DNA of 64,000 nucleotides from Marinomonas sp. KMM3893. GTDB taxonomy: Bacteria; Pseudomonadota; Gammaproteobacteria; Pseudomonadales; Marinomonadaceae. The position numbers and the translations under genes were made by a program. Below the pieces are notes generated by a model, which was not told the DNA's origin, did no database searches, and saw only the letters and a list, made by a program, of their open reading frames with translations. Position 1 is the stretch's first letter. Each line of letters opens with the position of its first letter. Below, piece after piece: positions 39,298 through 48,362 of this stretch. The stretch spans positions 141,425 through 205,424 of the forward strand of contig NZ_SJSC01000007.1 in assembly GCF_004352855.1 (NCBI RefSeq), written 5' to 3'.

Positions 39298-40200
39298 ATG
39301 TCCACAACAACGAAACGCAACACTCCAGAATACGAACTGGTTGATAATGGCATTGAAACCATTCGTTATTTAGAACACGGCTACCCTAGTGACTTAATAC
39401 GCTGGCATGCCCACGACGATTACGAACTGCACTTCATTGTTGCCACTTCTGGCAAGGTATTTGTTGGCGACTATATTGGCAACTACAGCCCAGGGCAGTT
39501 AATTTTAACGGGGCCAAGATTGCCTCATAACTGGATTTGTCAACACAACCAAGACCCTGTTCAAGTAAGAGATATGGTCATTCGCTTTGATCATGAGTCC
39601 TTTTCTAATGGCATGAAAATCATTCCTGAGCTGGCCGAAGTGCTGCCTATGTTGCTAAGGGCAAAATCGGGGATCGAATTCTTTGACCTAGAACTGGATG
39701 ATCTCAAGAAAACCTTTGAATCCGTGCGTGATAGCAGCGGTTTACAGCGCGTCATCAAGGCTCTCCCTCTGTTAAAAAGGCTGGCTCAGAGTCAAAACTA
39801 TCGGTTGCTTTCAACCGTGCAGATTGACTTAAAATCCAATGAAGCCTTACAAAGAAAGATCAATACCGTGGTCGATTATGTCTCGCAAAATTACAACCAA
39901 GACATCAGCTTATCGAACGCGGCGAACTTAATTAATATGTCAGACAGCCACTTTTCTCGATTCTTCAGAAAGGCGACAGGTAACCGCTTTATCGAGTTCG
40001 TTAACCGTGTGCGCATCAGCCGAGCTTGCAATCTACTCACAGAAACAGACCAACAAATTGCCAATATTTGCTTCCAAGTTGGCTTTAATAATGTGGCTAA
40101 TTTCAACCGACGCTTTCATGAACTCAAAGGCGTTACACCTCGCGATTTTCGTTCACAAAGCAACAAACGTCTGGAAGGGCAAACACTTACTGCCCATTAG
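39298..40200 (+). CDS. mtlR: AraC-family regulator, MtlR-like
   Basis: Probable activator of the polyol genes. 300 aa with an N-terminal cupin sensor domain (IRWHAHDDYELHFIVATSGKVFVGDYIGNY) and a C-terminal AraC DNA-binding domain (DISLSNAANLINMSDSHFSRFF; IANICFQVGFNNVANFNRRF). Placement downstream of mtlEFGKD matches P. fluorescens, where MtlR activates the operon. Confidence 0.87.
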   Translation: MSTTTKRNTPEYELVDNGIETIRYLEHGYPSDLIRWHAHDDYELHFIVATSGKVFVGDYIGNYSPGQLILTGPRLPHNWICQHNQDPVQVRDMVIRFDHESFSNGMKIIPELAEVLPMLLRAKSGIEFFDLELDDLKKTFESVRDSSGLQRVIKALPLLKRLAQSQNYRLLSTVQIDLKSNEALQRKINTVVDYVSQNYNQDISLSNAANLINMSDSHFSRFFRKATGNRFIEFVNRVRISRACNLLTETDQQIANICFQVGFNNVANFNRRFHELKGVTPRDFRSQSNKRLEGQTLTAH

Positions 40201-40284
40201 ACCTGTACTATAGAAAATGAGAAAACATAAAACGGGGAAGTGATGAGCAAAAGCGTCAACGTCCCCGTCTATAGTAAGTGGGCA
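40191..40284. terminator. Nested long hairpin between convergent mtlR and xylulokinase genes
   Basis: Three arm pairs nest in order: TGCCCA/TGGGCA (40191-40196, 40279-40284), ACTATAGA/TCTATAGT (40207-40214, 40268-40275) and ACGGGGA/TCCCCGT (40232-40238, 40262-40268). The long hairpin fills the convergent gap; without a T-run it may act as a weak bidirectional terminator or a transcript end stabiliser. Confidence 0.45.
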
Positions 40285-40288
40285 ATAA

Positions 40289-41785
40289 CTAGGTAGGATT
40301 CAACAATTCAGATAACGGCTGATTCAAATGCGCCGTAGCCTGATAGAAGGCTTTGTATAAATCGTATTTCTTCTGATAATAGCCCGCTTGCGTGGCGTCT
40401 GGCTCATGGCTATCCAACACATCCGGTAACTGGCAATAGGTTTCAATTAAGCTTTCTATCTCTTCGCCTGCTTGCTGTTTATCACCGAGCAATGCCAAAC
40501 GAGCCGCGCCCAAGCCTGGGCCGACTTCGCCACCATCTCGGTACACCAAACGTTTTGCTAGTACGTTAGACAAGAGTTGACGCCAAAAAGCGGAACGCGC
40601 GCCACCGCCAATCAATGACAAATCGGCCACATCACTGCCTGCCAAAGCCAACGCATTCTGGCAATCTAGCAACGAAAAGGCGACGCCTTCTAATACCGCA
40701 AGCGTCATATCATCAAGCGTGGTTGCGTTATTCAAGCCGACAAATTGCCCTTGAGCATAAGGGTCATTGTGTGGTGTACGCTCGCCACTTAAATACGGTA
40801 GGAAAATAACACTGGTTTGTGTTTTTTCTGAGTGTTCTAACGCTTCCAATAAAGCTTGGACGGAAAGATCCGCTGTTTTTGCTAGCCAAGAGAGCGAGTT
40901 CGCGGCACTGAGCGTCACTCCCATTTGATGCCAACGATTTGGCAATGCATGACAAAACGCATGCACGGTATTATCAGGGTTGGCTTTATGGGACTCACTG
41001 ACAGCAAAATACACACCCGATGTACCTAACGAGAGCAAGCCTTGTCCGGGTCGGGTAATCCCCATACCGACAGCGCCAACAGCATTGTCTCCGCCACCAG
41101 CAACCACAGAAATAACGGGCAGTTTTAATTGCTCAGCGACTTCATCAGACAGGCGCCCAATGACATCACAGCCTTCAAATACAGTCGGCATATTCTGTTG
41201 TGTTAAGCCTGTCGCGGCCAACAACACATCATCCCATTGTCGCGTTTTCGGATTCAGCCATAAGGTGCCCGCAGCGTCTGAGCAATCTGTAGAAAAAACG
41301 CCTGTTAAGCGATAAACCAAATAATCTTTAGGCAACAATACATGGCTTATTTGAGCAAAAATATTTGGCTCATTTTCACGTACCCACTGGACTTTCGGCG
41401 CGGTGAATCCTGGCATCACTAAATTGCCAGAGCGCTCAACAAACTCCGGACATTGCGTCATCAAGGTTTGGCACTGGGACTGACTACGACCATCGTTCCA
41501 TAACATGCACGGTCGTAATATATTGCCTTGAGCATCGAGCAAGGTTGCGCCATGCATCTGCCCTGATAAGCCGATCGCGTTTAATTTACTCAAATCTAAA
41601 CGCTGCTGAAGTAATTCAATTACCTCCACACAGGCTTGCCACCAAGATAAAGGGTCTTGTTCGGACCAAGTCGGCTGAGGTGTGCTCACGCTCAACTCCG
41701 CCGATTCTTGAGCCATCAGATTGCCATTATCATCAATGACAACGCCCTTAAGTCCAGAAGTTCCAAGATCAAGGCCTAAATACAT
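40289..41785 (-). CDS. xylB: Xylulokinase (MtlY-like)
   Basis: Phosphorylates D-xylulose to xylulose 5-phosphate. 498 aa, FGGY kinase: N-terminal LGLDLGTSGLKGVVIDDNG phosphate loop, LSGQMHGATLLD, LWNDGRS and GGGDNAVGAVGMG are diagnostic of xylulokinases. Convergent with mtlR. In P. fluorescens the equivalent mtlY serves D-arabitol via MtlD-made xylulose. No fructokinase (mtlZ) accompanies it here. Confidence 0.93.
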   Translation of the reverse strand: MYLGLDLGTSGLKGVVIDDNGNLMAQESAELSVSTPQPTWSEQDPLSWWQACVEVIELLQQRLDLSKLNAIGLSGQMHGATLLDAQGNILRPCMLWNDGRSQSQCQTLMTQCPEFVERSGNLVMPGFTAPKVQWVRENEPNIFAQISHVLLPKDYLVYRLTGVFSTDCSDAAGTLWLNPKTRQWDDVLLAATGLTQQNMPTVFEGCDVIGRLSDEVAEQLKLPVISVVAGGGDNAVGAVGMGITRPGQGLLSLGTSGVYFAVSESHKANPDNTVHAFCHALPNRWHQMGVTLSAANSLSWLAKTADLSVQALLEALEHSEKTQTSVIFLPYLSGERTPHNDPYAQGQFVGLNNATTLDDMTLAVLEGVAFSLLDCQNALALAGSDVADLSLIGGGARSAFWRQLLSNVLAKRLVYRDGGEVGPGLGAARLALLGDKQQAGEEIESLIETYCQLPDVLDSHEPDATQAGYYQKKYDLYKAFYQATAHLNQPLSELLNPT

Positions 41786-42177
41786 AATTCATTCTTCTCA
41801 TATTAATCGCATGTTTCAGCGTTTATTTTTATTCTCTCTTAACGCATATTGGAAACACTTTAGTTATGAGTCAATCGTAATTTTACATCCTGCATTTTTC
41901 GTACTAAAAATGCATAGAATTCATCAAGTTTACGCACTCAGTTAAGGATAAATCCGTTATAGTAATACCACTTTCTTTTGACTCACCTTCTGGGTTATAT
42001 CATTCTAGCCTGTTCGCTATTTAAAAAAAGAATGGCTCGTCTAAATATAAATGAATAAACTCTGTACAAGCGATCAGGTTTCACATTTAGAACATAAGTG
42101 TTAAACCACATAATATGACGCATTACCTCACTCGTTAAACGCCAGTTGATCCTAAAAGCATAGGTAAAAATACAAGT
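41786..42177. promoter_or_regulatory. Divergent control region xylB / MHYT kinase
   Basis: About 390 bp without a gene. TGCATTTTT (41891-41899) and AAAAATGCA (41906-41914) form a perfect 9-bp inverted repeat around CGTACT, about 106 bp from the xylB start. ATTTTTCGTACTA at 41894 resembles ATTTGCGTACTA in the mtlE control region. The rest is AT-rich with no clear RNA. Confidence 0.4.
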
Positions 42178-45100
42178 ATGACAGGACTGAATACCTTTTT
42201 TATCACGCAAATCATCCCTCAAAGCCAACTTATGGCGGGGCATTATGATTATAAGCTGGTGATACTTTCTATTATTGTTGCCATTGCGGCGTCTTTTTTC
42301 ACTTTGCACTTTGCGACTGTCGCCCAATACATTCTGTCGCCTACTTATAAAAAAATTGCGCTGTTCTCAGGCTCTTTTATCATGGCGGGTGGTATCTGGA
42401 GTATGCACTTTATTGGCATGCTCGCCTTTCAAATGGGGGGCGCCGTAAATTACGACTTAATCCTCACTCTGATCTCCCTACTGCCCAGCCTAATTGCCTC
42501 TTATGTCACGTTAAGAATTCTTGCTGATAAACAATCACTCACGCCATTAAAACTCATCATTGGCGGCGCCACAGTGGGAGCAGGCATAGGCGCCATGCAT
42601 TACATGGGCATGGCGGCAATGGATATGAATGCCACTTTGCTTTATGACCCATTCTGGTTCTTCTTATCGATTGCCATTGCCGTGGCATTGGCCATCATTG
42701 CGTTGTCCATCCGCCACTACATCACCAGAACCTGGCCTACTTGGAATCTGCACATCATTAATATTATTAGCGCCGCTATCATGGGGGCGGCCATTTCAGG
42801 TATGCACTATGCTGGAATGGAAGGCGCGCGTTTTATTATGCCAGCTGGCCAACATACGATGGGGATAGCAACAAACCAACACGACGGCCTGTCACTGACC
42901 ATTGCCACCATCACCATATTGTTATCCATCTTGGCAACCAACATCACCTCTCAAATACGCTATCGACAACTGTTTCAGGAAAAAGCGGACAATGAACTGC
43001 GTCTGCAAACCACACTAGACACGGCCATTGATGGCATTATTTCTATGGACGCGAAAGGCGTTATTCTTGCGTTTAATAAAGCCGCTGAGCAGATTTTCGG
43101 ATGGACAGAAAGCGATGTGATTGGCAAACGTATTTCAGTGTTATTGCCAAAGTCGAATAATTTGCACAGCCGGAAGGCCCTCATAAGCTATTTAAAAAAT
43201 GCGATTCAACAAGGTGAAGGCTCGGATAATGAAATCACGGTACTTCATCGGAATGGGCATATTATCCCTATCCGTCTGGCCATTGGTCGAGTTGATATAG
43301 TGGGACAAAAACCCATGTTTGTGGGGTTTGTAACAGACATTTCTACACGCAAAGAAATGGAAGAAAAAATCAAGAAAAGCGAAGAACAATACCGCTCTCT
43401 TATTAAAAACATCCCAGGTGTCTCTTTTCGCAGTCTATTCCAACAAAACACACCACCTATATTTATCAGTGATGCGGTAGAACAACTCATCGGCTGGCAA
43501 GCTAATGATTTTTATCAAGGGAAAATCTCGGTTGCAGAAGTCATCCACCCTGATGAAGTAGATCGCATACAAGAGACGATTAAAACCGCTATTAATGAAC
43601 GCCGTTCTTACTCTCTCGAATACCGACTCAAGCACAAAGAAGGCCAGACTATTTGGGTGCTGGAAAACGGCACCATTGTTTTTAATGAAGACAATATTCC
43701 AGAATGGATAGACGGTGTCATGCTCGACATTACTGAGCGTGTGGAAATGGAAAGCGCACTGCGCAAAGCAAAAGAAGAAGCCGAAGTGGCGGCTGAAAGT
43801 AAGGCCGCCTTCCTTGCCAACATGAGCCATGAAATACGCACACCGATGAACTCCATCATTGGTTTTTCAGATCTGTTGCTCGAAATGAAGAACGAGCCTG
43901 AACAGCAAAAATACTTAGATACGATCAGCCAGTCCGCCCGTTCTTTGCTTTATCTACTAAACGACATTTTGGACAGCGCAAAATTAGAAAAGAATAAACT
44001 CGAGCTCGACCTTCAGCCTTTTATTCTCTCCGAGCTCGTCGACTCGTCTATTTCTACCTTGTGGCTACAAGCCAAGAACAAAGGCATTTCATTGCAGTTC
44101 AACATAGATGATACCCTTGCTATTGCTTATCTGGGGGCCGCAGATCGCATTCGCCAAGTGTTGATCAACTTAATGGGGAACGCCATTAAATTCACCGAGT
44201 CAGGTGAAGTCGAGCTAAAGGTTTACCCAATGAAATCTCCTTTCATACGCTTTGAAATAAGCGATACCGGTATCGGTATCGAAGCTGGCCGTTTAGAGAA
44301 GATTTTCGACCCTTTCACTCAAGCCGACGCCTCCATGAGCCGACGCTTTGGTGGTACAGGTCTTGGCACCAGTATCTCCAAACAACTGGTCTCGTTAATG
44401 GGCGGCACAATACACGCCAAAAGCACCCTAAACATCGGCAGTACCTTTTATTTTGACATCCCTCTTGAGGTGACTGAGCCACCAGCAGAAACTGAAAATA
44501 ATTCATTAGTGTGCATACCGCCTCAAGATATCTTGGTCGTGGACGATATACCTCAAAATATTACCTTGCTGTCGCACCTTCTTTCTCGTCAGGGACACAC
44601 AGTGTTTACGGCAAGAGACGGGCTTGAGGCAGTGGAAGCCTATAAATCATTGCACCCCAATTTAATCTTAATGGATTTGCAGATGCCGAAAATGGATGGC
44701 GTAACAGCAACGCAGATTATCCGTACTTACGAAAGTAGCCATGCTATAAACAATGTCCCTGTTATTGCTTTAACCGCCAGTGTGTTAATGGAAGATCGCC
44801 GTGATGCGAAAAAAGCGGGAATGAATGGCTTTGCGACGAAACCCATTGATCGACTTGCATTAAACAATGAAATGGCTCGTGTGTTAAAAATGACCGATTT
44901 ACCGTTACAAAGCACGGACAGCAAGGTGGCGTTTTCACCACCCAAACGCAAAGAGATTCATTTTGAAAAGGGGTTAGATTTGTGGGGCGAACGCAAATTG
45001 TATATTGAAGAGTTAGAAAAATTCGCCAAACAAAACGCGAGCATTAGCCAAGAACTTAGAACACTACTTGATGACAAACAATATCAAAACCTCAGCCAAT

Positions 45101-45555
45101 CGGCACACGCGATAAAAGGCGTGGCCGCTAATTTAGCGCTGGTTAATTTATCACAACAAGCCGGCAGCGTAGAAAATACAGCGCGTACTAAGGCGCATCT
45201 AGATTGTGATGAAAATATCATTAAACTAGAGCGCGCTTTTAGCAATTTCTTAAGTGAATTGTCTCGCTTCAGTGTACCGAGTGAGAAGCAAGCTTCTCTA
45301 TTAGAAAACGAAGTGAGCGCAGCACACACATTCAATCAAGAAGCGGCTCTGTCTTTGATGGACGAGATCATAACGCTTGCCGAGAGCGGTGAATTAGATG
45401 ATAACAAGATGACACAATTGATTAACTGCTCTCCTGCGTCCTCTAAAAAAGCCGTGATGCAAGCCATCGATCATTTATCCAACTTTGATTTCGAACAAGG
45501 CACAATAGAACTTGTGCAGCTCAAAAAGTCATACACCGAAGGGGAAACTTTATGA
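42178..45555 (+). CDS. MHYT-PAS-PAS hybrid histidine kinase with receiver and Hpt domains
   Basis: Membrane signalling kinase of 1125 aa. About seven helices in the first 260 residues form an MHYT domain with the repeats MHFIGM, MHYMGM and MHYAGM, proposed in the family to bind copper and sense O2, CO or NO. Two PAS domains follow (about 270-395 and 403-525). HisKA has MSHEIRTPMN with H551; HATPase has NLMGNAIKFT, DTGIGI and FGGTGLGTSIS. The receiver (about 783-900) has phospho-Asp D833 and the Hpt domain has H977. The four-base overlap with the HD-GYP gene implies that is its partner. The start is uncertain, with ATG 42232 an alternative. Confidence 0.92.
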   Translation: MTGLNTFFITQIIPQSQLMAGHYDYKLVILSIIVAIAASFFTLHFATVAQYILSPTYKKIALFSGSFIMAGGIWSMHFIGMLAFQMGGAVNYDLILTLISLLPSLIASYVTLRILADKQSLTPLKLIIGGATVGAGIGAMHYMGMAAMDMNATLLYDPFWFFLSIAIAVALAIIALSIRHYITRTWPTWNLHIINIISAAIMGAAISGMHYAGMEGARFIMPAGQHTMGIATNQHDGLSLTIATITILLSILATNITSQIRYRQLFQEKADNELRLQTTLDTAIDGIISMDAKGVILAFNKAAEQIFGWTESDVIGKRISVLLPKSNNLHSRKALISYLKNAIQQGEGSDNEITVLHRNGHIIPIRLAIGRVDIVGQKPMFVGFVTDISTRKEMEEKIKKSEEQYRSLIKNIPGVSFRSLFQQNTPPIFISDAVEQLIGWQANDFYQGKISVAEVIHPDEVDRIQETIKTAINERRSYSLEYRLKHKEGQTIWVLENGTIVFNEDNIPEWIDGVMLDITERVEMESALRKAKEEAEVAAESKAAFLANMSHEIRTPMNSIIGFSDLLLEMKNEPEQQKYLDTISQSARSLLYLLNDILDSAKLEKNKLELDLQPFILSELVDSSISTLWLQAKNKGISLQFNIDDTLAIAYLGAADRIRQVLINLMGNAIKFTESGEVELKVYPMKSPFIRFEISDTGIGIEAGRLEKIFDPFTQADASMSRRFGGTGLGTSISKQLVSLMGGTIHAKSTLNIGSTFYFDIPLEVTEPPAETENNSLVCIPPQDILVVDDIPQNITLLSHLLSRQGHTVFTARDGLEAVEAYKSLHPNLILMDLQMPKMDGVTATQIIRTYESSHAINNVPVIALTASVLMEDRRDAKKAGMNGFATKPIDRLALNNEMARVLKMTDLPLQSTDSKVAFSPPKRKEIHFEKGLDLWGERKLYIEELEKFAKQNASISQELRTLLDDKQYQNLSQSAHAIKGVAANLALVNLSQQAGSVENTARTKAHLDCDENIIKLERAFSNFLSELSRFSVPSEKQASLLENEVSAAHTFNQEAALSLMDEIITLAESGELDDNKMTQLINCSPASSKKAVMQAIDHLSNFDFEQGTIELVQLKKSYTEGETL

Positions 45556-46559
45556 TACTTGGCGCCATTAACTCCCCGAGAATTTTATTGGTCGACGATG
45601 AACCGACAAATCTTAGGGTACTCAAAAAAGTATTAGAGGATAAATATCGCCTTTCTTTTGCCCGTTCAGGAGAAGACGCTTTAAATATCGTCAAAAAAGA
45701 GAAAGTCGATCTTATCTTGCTTGATGTTATGATGCCCGAAATGACCGGGTTTGAAGTCTGCGAGAAACTGAAACAGGATCCAGAAACGGCCCATATTCCA
45801 GTTATTTTTGTCACCGCATTGCGCGACACTGTAGACGAAGCGAAAGGCTTTGAAATTGGTGCCGTCGACTACATTACCAAGCCCATTACGCCAACCATAG
45901 TCTTTGCCAGAGTCAAAACACATCTGTCTTTGATCCAAGCGAACGTACTCAAAGCAACACACATAGATTTAATTCAGCGTCTAGGCCGTGCCGCTGAATA
46001 CAAAGACAATGAAACAGGCATGCACGTACAACGCGTTAGCCAGTTTGCCAAGATCATGGCCATGGCTTGCGGCTACAATGAACATGTAGCAGATGAACTT
46101 ATGATGGCGGCGCCTATGCATGATCTGGGTAAAATAGGCATCGCAGACAGTATTCTTCTTAAACCCGGTAAATTAACCGAAGAAGAATATGAAATCATGA
46201 AAAACCATACTCATATTGGTGCAGAGATTTTGTCTAATCCAAAATCTCATCTGATTGCTTTGGCGCACTCGGTCGCTATTTCACACCATGAAAAATGGGA
46301 CGGCAGCGGCTATCCATATGGCTTGTCTGGTGAAGAGATTCCCATCGAAGGACGTATCGTCGCGCTTGTTGATGTGTTCGACGCCCTCACTTCTGAGCGA
46401 CCTTATAAGAAGGCGTGGTCTATAGAAAAGACCATCGATTATATCAAAGAGCAAAGCGGCAAACATTTTGACCCTTACCTTGTCATGCTACTTATACAGG
46501 AGCTTCCTAAGATATTGGTCATCAAAGAAGAGTTTTCAGAAGAGATGCCGGCGAATTAA
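45552..46559 (+). CDS. HD-GYP response regulator (cyclic di-GMP phosphodiesterase)
   Basis: Output partner of the kinase. 335 aa: receiver (1-125) with phospho-Asp D58 (LILLDVMMPEM) and Lys in TKPI, then an HD-GYP domain. Metal-site motifs MHDLGKIG, SHHEKWDGSGYP and DVFDALTSERPYKKAW are intact, so active c-di-GMP hydrolysis to pGpG/GMP is expected. ATGA overlap with the kinase gene shows cotranslation. No obvious terminator follows. Confidence 0.92.
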   Translation: MILGAINSPRILLVDDEPTNLRVLKKVLEDKYRLSFARSGEDALNIVKKEKVDLILLDVMMPEMTGFEVCEKLKQDPETAHIPVIFVTALRDTVDEAKGFEIGAVDYITKPITPTIVFARVKTHLSLIQANVLKATHIDLIQRLGRAAEYKDNETGMHVQRVSQFAKIMAMACGYNEHVADELMMAAPMHDLGKIGIADSILLKPGKLTEEEYEIMKNHTHIGAEILSNPKSHLIALAHSVAISHHEKWDGSGYPYGLSGEEIPIEGRIVALVDVFDALTSERPYKKAWSIEKTIDYIKEQSGKHFDPYLVMLLIQELPKILVIKEEFSEEMPAN

Positions 46560-46678
46560 TAAAGCCGCCGTTGAAAACAGAAAAAACAACGCCACTTTAA
46601 TCCGTAATAGGAGGAACAGATCGTTTAACACAAGCGAGTGTTCCCCTCCTTCACGAGCCTCTCAACACAGTCAATCAT

Positions 46679-46696
46679 GTCGTTTATCTAAACGAC
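46679..46696. promoter_or_regulatory. 18-bp palindrome upstream of ygfZ
   Basis: GTCGTTTA-TC-TAAACGAC is perfect and ends 15 bp before the ygfZ start. Possible operator; a related half, TCGTTTAAC, occurs at 46621. Confidence 0.4.
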
Positions 46697-46711
46697 TATA
46701 GGTTTTGCTCT

Positions 46712-47632
46712 ATGAATACTTTATCTCACTTAGTGACCTCATTACTTGACCAAGACGTCACAGCACCCAATACACAGCTTGGCGTATTACGAATTAATGG
46801 CAGCGATGCCGGCAAGTTTCTTCAAGGCCAAGTGTCTTGCGATATGGCAAAGTTGTCTGATGACAAGAGTTTATACGGCGCTATTTGCAGTGTAAAAGGC
46901 CGAATCATCAGCAACTTTTTTGTGATTAAAGAGCAAGAAGACATCTTGCTTGTTATGAGTGCTCCCTTGGTTGAGACGGCACTCAATCACTTAAAAAAAT
47001 ACGCCGTATTTTTCAAAGTAACGCTGAGCATGGCAACCGATGAGTTTGCTATTCAAGCGTCCTTTACTGAATCAGATAATCCCCAGACTCCGGACGCTTT
47101 AGATGAGTGGCTACCAACCACAATAAGTGACGACGCCATTACCCTGACGATCAGTGAAAGTCCGACACGGGCAAGCCTCTGTTTGCAACGTAATGCCAAT
47201 GCCTTAGCAGACAATGCGCCTGCGTCACCACAAGCCGAACTCTTGTCTTTGCTTACCGCCAGACCGCTGATCGACGCGGAACACAGCGAAGAGGTGCTAC
47301 CGCAATGGCTCAATATGCAACGCACTGGTGGTATCAGCTTCACGAAAGGCTGTTACACAGGCCAAGAAATCGTTGCAAGAATGCAATACCGCGGGAAGTC
47401 AAAGAAACAATTGGCCCTCTTTACCTGGAAAGGCGATACCGACGTGAGTTCTACATTATTAGACAGCGAAGGCAAAAGCATCGGCAGTGTATTCAAAGCA
47501 GCCCGTTACCATGACCTTAATGTGGCGCAAATCATTCTCAATATAGAACCGACTGAGGTAAATGACTTTTTCCTAGGTGAGCAAGCCGTCACCTTAATCC
47601 CTCTTCCCTATCGGCTTGAAAATACAAAATAA
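46712..47632 (+). CDS. ygfZ: YgfZ/GcvT-like iron-sulfur cluster repair protein
   Basis: Folate-binding protein assisting maturation or repair of some Fe-S enzymes. 306 aa. The signature KGCYTGQEIVARMQYRG (Cys essential in E. coli YgfZ) lies in the C-terminal third, and GQVSCDMAKL near the N-terminus is family-typical. The ribosome site is weak. A bidirectional terminator separates it from ung. Confidence 0.92.
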   Translation: MNTLSHLVTSLLDQDVTAPNTQLGVLRINGSDAGKFLQGQVSCDMAKLSDDKSLYGAICSVKGRIISNFFVIKEQEDILLVMSAPLVETALNHLKKYAVFFKVTLSMATDEFAIQASFTESDNPQTPDALDEWLPTTISDDAITLTISESPTRASLCLQRNANALADNAPASPQAELLSLLTARPLIDAEHSEEVLPQWLNMQRTGGISFTKGCYTGQEIVARMQYRGKSKKQLALFTWKGDTDVSSTLLDSEGKSIGSVFKAARYHDLNVAQIILNIEPTEVNDFFLGEQAVTLIPLPYRLENTK

Positions 47633-47638
47633 TCCCAC

Positions 47639-47667
47639 AAAAAAGGAGCCCATCGGCTCCTTTTTTA
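47639..47667. terminator. Bidirectional terminator between ygfZ and ung
   Basis: AAAAAAGGAGCC, loop CATC, GGCTCCTTTTTT: A-run and T-run on the two sides serve both convergent genes. Confidence 0.93.
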
Positions 47668-47681
47668 GGCGGGCAATTTGT

Positions 47682-48353
47682 TTAAACCGGGTCCAATGCC
47701 CAATGAATCGGAGTTTTCCCGATACCTTGTAAATAGGCATTGGCTTGCGAAAAGTGGCGGCACCCTAAGAAACCACGATACGCCGACAAGGGCGATGGGT
47801 GGACGCTCTCCAAAACACAGTGTTTTTGGCGATCAATATAGCGGCCTTTTTTCTGGGCATACGCGCCCCACAGTAAAAACACGACCCCTTCTTGCTCTTG
47901 ATTGATCAATTCAATGATTTTATCGGTGAAGGTTTCCCAGCCTTTCTTTTGGTGAGAACCGGCTTTACCGGCTTCCACCGTCAAGACACTGTTTAGCAAC
48001 AAAACACCTTGCTTTGCCCACTGGTTTAAAAAGCCATGTTCGGCGGGAGGAATCCCCAAATCACTGGTCAATTCTTTATAAATATTCACCAAAGAAGGCG
48101 GTACTTTGACCCCAGGCTTAACGGAAAATGACAAGCCATGCGCCTGACCGGCTCCGTGATAAGGGTCTTGCCCTAATATCACCACTTTTACTTTCTCAAA
48201 CGGGGTTTCTATCAAGGCGTTAAAACAATCGTTGGCCTCTGGATAAATGCATTTCTCTTGTCTCTCAAGCAATAAAAATTGCGTTAAAGCACGCATGTAA
48301 TCTTTGTCAAATTCACTGGCTAATCGTGATTGCCAACTGGAAGGTAGTGTCAT
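47682..48353 (-). CDS. ung: Uracil-DNA glycosylase
   Basis: Removes uracil from DNA. 223 aa, family 1: the water-activating loop [18 protein letters not shown], the [11 protein letters not shown] leucine/intercalation loop and [10 protein letters not shown] are intact. Lies nine bases after the APH-like gene and probably shares its transcript. Confidence 0.97.
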   Translation of the reverse strand: MTLPSSWQSRLASEFDKDYMRALTQFLLLERQEKCIYPEANDCFNALIETPFEKVKVVILGQDPYHGAGQAHGLSFSVKPGVKVPPSLVNIYKELTSDLGIPPAEHGFLNQWAKQGVLLLNSVLTVEAGKAGSHQKKGWETFTDKIIELINQEQEGVVFLLWGAYAQKKGRYIDRQKHCVLESVHPSPLSAYRGFLGCRHFSQANAYLQGIGKTPIHWALDPV

Positions 48354-48362
48354 ATATCAACT

